Positions 60,934 to 64,000 of a stretch of DNA of 64,000 nt are shown piece after piece. The stretch is taken from positions 62,001 through 126,000 of the forward strand of contig NZ_CAXBIB010000004.1 of NCBI RefSeq assembly GCF_963975745.1. The letters are read 5' to 3'. Within the stretch, counting starts at the first letter, position 1. Each line of letters starts with the position of its first letter. The notes below the pieces were generated by a model. The model searched no databases, was not told the origin of the DNA, and saw nothing but the letters and a program-made list of their open reading frames with translations. Origin of the DNA: Parvibaculum sp963975745 (GTDB taxonomy: Bacteria; Pseudomonadota; Alphaproteobacteria; Parvibaculales; Parvibaculaceae). The position numbers and the translations under genes were made by a program.

Positions 60934-61701
60934 TCACGCCCCGTCGCGGCAAAAGACGCTTCGCAATACGCCGATGAGCTGTGGCAGCGTGGTCCCTTGC
61001 AACCCCATGCTCTTCAGGTCGAGGCCGTCCTGTTTCTCCAGCGCAGCGAGAAACGAATTCATGTCGGCGCGAATCCGGTCCGGCAACCTTACCTCCTCGC
61101 CTTCGACCAGCAACCGGGAAAGCCTCAGGACATCACCGCGATGCTTGTTTATGTTTTTGCTGTCTATCGCGGCCCCCGCCTCCCGCCGCGCCGTGAGATC
61201 GAGCCAGGCGCGCGCCTTGAGCGGGATGAGACATTGCTCACTCACGATCGGCAGGCCCTCGATTTCCTTCTTGTGCGCGTGGATGAAGCGGTAATAGTCG
61301 TCATCCAGCAGAATTGCGGAAAGGCTCGATAGATCCTCATCGACGGGAATGGGCGTCAGCGTCGCCGCCTCGTCGAGTTCCAGATTGTCCGGCTTGCGGG
61401 AGAAAAGCTCCAGCATGGCCGGAAAGGTCTCGTCCGCCGGTTTGTCAAACCGGTAGAAAGTCCTTTCGCCCGTGCTTCTCTGCCGGTTTTCGTAAGCGCC
61501 TTCTTTCACAAAGGCCCAAAAAGCCGCGACGAAATCCGGATTCAGCGCCTCGACGCAGAGGACGATGTCGAGGTCCTTTGTCGCCCTGGCCTGGAGCGCG
61601 GCTTCGCTCAGGGCCAGAAAGGTCGCCGTGCCGCCGATCAATACGTACTGATCGGCGTAGCCCGCGAAATGCGCGCGGAATTTTTCGAGACCCTTTACCA
61701 T
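60934..61701 (-). CDS. AbiEii-like nucleotidyltransferase toxin
   Basis: 255 residues. The nucleotidyltransferase core is YVLIGGTATFLALSEAALQ followed by ATKDLDIVLCVEAL, giving the GG…DxD arrangement of AbiEii/DUF1814-type enzymes. The C-terminal half is helical (INKHRGDVLRLSRLLVEGEEV). Such enzymes act as toxins of type IV-like pairs, some by adding nucleotides to tRNA. It overlaps the upstream regulator gene by 7 nt. Confidence 0.78.
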   Translation of the reverse strand: MVKGLEKFRAHFAGYADQYVLIGGTATFLALSEAALQARATKDLDIVLCVEALNPDFVAAFWAFVKEGAYENRQRSTGERTFYRFDKPADETFPAMLELFSRKPDNLELDEAATLTPIPVDEDLSSLSAILLDDDYYRFIHAHKKEIEGLPIVSEQCLIPLKARAWLDLTARREAGAAIDSKNINKHRGDVLRLSRLLVEGEEVRLPDRIRADMNSFLAALEKQDGLDLKSMGLQGTTLPQLIGVLRSVFCRDGA

Positions 61702-62687
61702 GCATGCTTTTCCATCATGGTTTCGCGCGCGGCCGCCACGCGCTCGTCCTGCTCGGCTTCGAGACTCAGGTACAACGAAAACACGTCGACGCCGCCAGCG
61801 TCGCAGAACAGGGACGGCTCATAAAGCCAGACCTGCAACAGGCAGGTTCCGGATTCGGGCTCGGGCACCCGCTCGACGCCTTGCCGTTCGATTGCCCGCC
61901 AGCCCTTCCGGCCGACCGCAAAAACCGGAACCGCCGGCTGCGCCAGCATGGTGCGCCGGGCCAGCGCCGTCTCGCCGGCCGGAAGCCTGCATTCCTCCGG
62001 CACGTCCCTTTCCCAAAGGCGAACCTCCATTCGGACCGGATTTCTCATTCGGGGCCTTGCCCGTTCCCAGAAGGCCCTTCGATTGCCGGGCAGGTGCAGA
62101 TGTCTTTCCCGCCCCACTCTCTCTATTTCCGCCAGTCCGGCGCTTTCCATTTCGTTCAGCGCCCGCGTCATGCTCATCGGCGTATAGCCGAGACGACGGG
62201 TCAGTTCCTTCGGGGTGACGATGCCGGTCAAATCCGTCGTCAGGGCAAAGACGATGACCGCCTGCGTGGCCGGGCTCACGCGCTCCACCGGCAAATGCGT
62301 CTGCGTCCGTTGACCCTGACGGGCGCGAAGCACGACCCCCAGCTCCGGCCAGTGAATTTGCGTTTCCGGAACGACAAACGGGATTCTCTTTTCAATCAGG
62401 CTTCGTCGGGAAAAGCCGGACAGGGCCGGCGCAACCAGCACATATTTTTCGCCGCTTCCGTGCTTCATCAGCATGGGGAGCTGCTTCCTGAACGCGGATG
62501 CCGTGAATTCATGCCCGGGTTTCAGAAAAATCCCGGTAAATATCTCGCCGCCGATCTCCAGCCTGAACAAGTCGTAGAGCTGCCGAAGGAACACCGGCAG
62601 ACGTTCCGCATCCTTGCGGCGGAGCGCCACATCAAGGCCGGTTGTCTCCGTCAGATAGCGTTTGAAATTTGTGGCCAGCGCGGACAT
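61695..62687 (-). CDS. Winged-helix antitoxin/regulator of the AbiEii-like toxin
   Basis: 330 residues from the ATG at 62685-62687; the frame is open further but runs through the operator. The first 150 residues (YLTETTGLDVALRRKDAERLPVFLRQLYDLF, HWPELGVVLRARQGQR) precede a clear MarR-type winged helix (LTTDLTGIVTPKELTRRLGYTPMSMTRALNEMESAGLAEI). The C-terminal part has no motif I know. Order regulator-toxin with overlap is that of AbiE-type systems. The operator array at 62698-62753 suggests autorepression. Confidence 0.75.
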   Translation of the reverse strand: MSALATNFKRYLTETTGLDVALRRKDAERLPVFLRQLYDLFRLEIGGEIFTGIFLKPGHEFTASAFRKQLPMLMKHGSGEKYVLVAPALSGFSRRSLIEKRIPFVVPETQIHWPELGVVLRARQGQRTQTHLPVERVSPATQAVIVFALTTDLTGIVTPKELTRRLGYTPMSMTRALNEMESAGLAEIERVGRERHLHLPGNRRAFWERARPRMRNPVRMEVRLWERDVPEECRLPAGETALARRTMLAQPAVPVFAVGRKGWRAIERQGVERVPEPESGTCLLQVWLYEPSLFCDAGGVDVFSLYLSLEAEQDERVAAARETMMEKHAW

Positions 62688-62697
62688 GACTCTCACA

Positions 62698-62753
62698 ATA
62701 ACATTTGCGATGACGATAACATTCATAATGTTACTATCAAATAAAAATGTTAT
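62698..62753 (-). promoter_or_regulatory. Operator array with four AACATT half-sites
   Basis: ATAACATT at 62698 and 62716, and the inverse AATGTTA at 62727 and AATGTTAT at 62746; the central pair forms a perfect 7-3-7 palindrome (62717-62733). The array starts 10 bp before the regulator's start codon in an AT-rich promoter region. Confidence 0.65.
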
Positions 62754-63073
62754 CAAAGACCGGCCGGTCTTTTTGCTTCTTTTGTCCCCAACACCTCTGA
62801 ACCGGCGTATCGCCGCCCTCGCCCGCCGTCTGGATTGCGTCGCCGCCCTGGCCCTTCGCTTCGCTACGGGCGTTCGGGGTTCGAAAAGGTTCCCGGCCTG
62901 CGCCGGGACAGGCCCCCGGACCTTTTCGCTCGCGTTCCGCGAGCCACCCCTCACCCCCCCTTTTCCCGCGCTTTCCAGCCTGAAACCCCCCTTTTATCGG
63001 CCGGCCGGCTTCCCATATAGGCTGGTGCGGCGGGGGTCTTCACGCGAACTTATCCCCGGGTATCCGAGCGATT

Positions 63074-63082
63074 TGCTATGAT
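63074..63082 (+). promoter_or_regulatory. Extended -10 promoter candidate of rpoH
   Basis: TGCTATGAT fits the extended -10 form TG-N-TATAAT with one mismatch, 84 bp before rpoH. No good -35 box is visible 17 nt upstream. The remaining sequence between 62754 and 63073 shows no gene. Confidence 0.35.
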
Positions 63083-63090
63083 ATGCGCCT

Positions 63091-63155
63091 GCCGATGCCG
63101 AAGACGCGGCGCCGGAGACCAGACGCCGAAGACGCGACGCCGAAGACGAGACGAA
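63091..63155 (+). repeat. Imperfect tandem GCCGAAGACG repeats in the rpoH leader
   Basis: GCCGAAGACG or GCCGGAGACC occurs four times between 63094 and 63150 (spacing about 14-20 nt), immediately before the rpoH ribosome site. It would be part of the mRNA leader if the promoter at 63074 is used. Confidence 0.5.
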
Positions 63156-63165
63156 GGGGTTCGAG

Positions 63166-64000
63166 ATGGCCGATGATGCAACCGAGAAGAAGCCCGCCGG
63201 CAAGGCGCTGGCCCGCACCGCCGGGACCCGGCTCGCCCCGGCGCCCAATCCCGAAGGCTCGCTGTCGCGCTACCTGCAGGAAATCCGCAAGTTCCCGATG
63301 CTGGAGCCGCAGGAGGAATACATGCTGGCCAAGCGCTGGCGCGAGCATGAGGATGCCGAGGCCGCGCACAAGCTGGTGACCTCGCATCTGCGCCTCGTCG
63401 CCAAGATCGCGATGGGCTATCGCGGCTATGGGCTGCCCATCGGCGAGGTGATTTCGGAAGGCAATGTCGGGCTGATGCAGGCGGTCAAGCGCTTCGAGCC
63501 CGAACGCGGCTTTCGCCTCGCGACCTATGCGATGTGGTGGATCCGCGCCTCGATCCAGGAATATATCCTGCGCTCCTGGTCGCTGGTGAAGATGGGCACG
63601 ACGGCGGCGCAGAAGAAGCTCTTTTTCAACCTGCGCAAGGTGAAGGGCCAGATCCAGGCGATCGAGGAAGGCGATCTGCGCCCCGAACAGGTCAAGGAGA
63701 TTTCCGAGCGCCTCGGCGTGACGGAAGACGAGGTGATCTCGATGAACCGGCGCATGTCGGGCCCCGACAATTCGCTGAACGCGCCCTTGCGGCAGGATAG
63801 CGAAACCGGCGAATGGCAGGACTGGCTGGTCGACGACACGGCCGACCAGGAAGTGACGCTGGGCGAGGAACAGGAACTCGACCAGCGCCGCGAAATGCTG
63901 GCCCGGGCGATGGAAACGCTGAACGAACGCGAAATGCACATATTGACCGAGCGGCGGCTGAAGGACGAGCCGGCGACGCTGGAAGATCTCAGCCAGGAGT
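63166..64000 (+). CDS. rpoH: Heat-shock sigma factor RpoH (3' end beyond window)
   Basis: Directs RNA polymerase to heat-shock promoters. I translated 278 codons from the ATG at 63166 (GAAGGGG upstream); the family length is near 300. Visible are LSRYLQEIRKFPMLEPQEEYMLAKRW, the RpoH-specific core VTSHLRLVAKIAMGYRGYGLP, region 2 FRLATYAMWWIRASIQEYILRSWSLVKMGTTAAQKKLFFNLRK read in consecutive parts, and the start of region 4 (REMLARAMETLNEREMHIL). It resumes the chromosomal order after the island. Confidence 0.95.
   Translation, partial: MADDATEKKPAGKALARTAGTRLAPAPNPEGSLSRYLQEIRKFPMLEPQEEYMLAKRWREHEDAEAAHKLVTSHLRLVAKIAMGYRGYGLPIGEVISEGNVGLMQAVKRFEPERGFRLATYAMWWIRASIQEYILRSWSLVKMGTTAAQKKLFFNLRKVKGQIQAIEEGDLRPEQVKEISERLGVTEDEVISMNRRMSGPDNSLNAPLRQDSETGEWQDWLVDDTADQEVTLGEEQELDQRREMLARAMETLNEREMHILTERRLKDEPATLEDLSQE

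Overview
The window comes from an alphaproteobacterium. It carries ctrA, chpT, sciP and flbD, the cell-cycle and flagellar regulators of that class, together with pmtA-type lipid methylation, an eipA/DUF1134 gene, and an rluD-type gene placed to lead into rpoH. The chromosomal part is GC-rich. The genus cannot be fixed from the sequence; a Parvibaculum-like or other rhizobial-type lineage is possible.

Region 1 (1 to about 25.8 kb, possibly 26.16 kb) is the right-hand part of an integrated mobilizable or conjugative element whose left end lies outside the window. Its right end holds a tyrosine integrase, an excisionase-like gene, several pairs of short tandem repeats and a displaced tRNA 3' half. 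The transfer genes are a TraG/VirD4 coupling protein, a MOBP-type relaxase with a MobC-like partner and a hairpin-rich putative oriT, and a second, apparently soluble TraG-like ATPase. No type IV secretion genes are visible. Host-interaction genes include a type I methylase with a half-size specificity subunit, a winged-helix/Fic fusion behind four 24-bp-spaced repeats, ArdC, DUF736 and DUF2958. The cargo at 14.3-20.7 kb is a DinG/XPD-like helicase, an unknown protein, and a two-gene unit of a 66-aa protein with a zinc-hook SMC-like ATPase. A small tyrosine recombinase sits alone between two inverted dif-like sites, forming a compact 720-bp unit.

Region 2 (26.2-54.5 kb) is chromosomal core. 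It starts with tRNA-Met, pmtA and mnmA. A sigma-54 promoter then leads into fliK-flgD, followed by sciP and the operon fliF-fliG-fliH-fliN-flbD-flhA-flhF-flhG behind a CtrA box. A small membrane gene, yajQ and fliJ-fliI follow, then ctrA and chpT facing each other across a terminator. Next come cysQ, the ydbH-ynbE-ydbL envelope operon, eipA, a coiled-coil membrane protein, a MAPEG protein, tRNA-Glu, a 1.3-kb repeat-rich gap, a small membrane gene and rluD. CtrA, its phosphotransfer protein ChpT, its inhibitor SciP and the sigma-54 activator FlbD therefore lie within 14 kb of the flagellar genes they are known to control.

Region 3 (54.5-63.1 kb) is a second accessory island between rluD and rpoH. 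It contains an AT-rich UvrD-type helicase fused to an iron-sulphur RecB/Cas4-like nuclease, an orphan HTH antitoxin with three partial copies, two membrane proteins, a TumE/TumA toxin-antitoxin pair and an AbiE-like nucleotidyltransferase pair with an operator array. The window ends inside rpoH.
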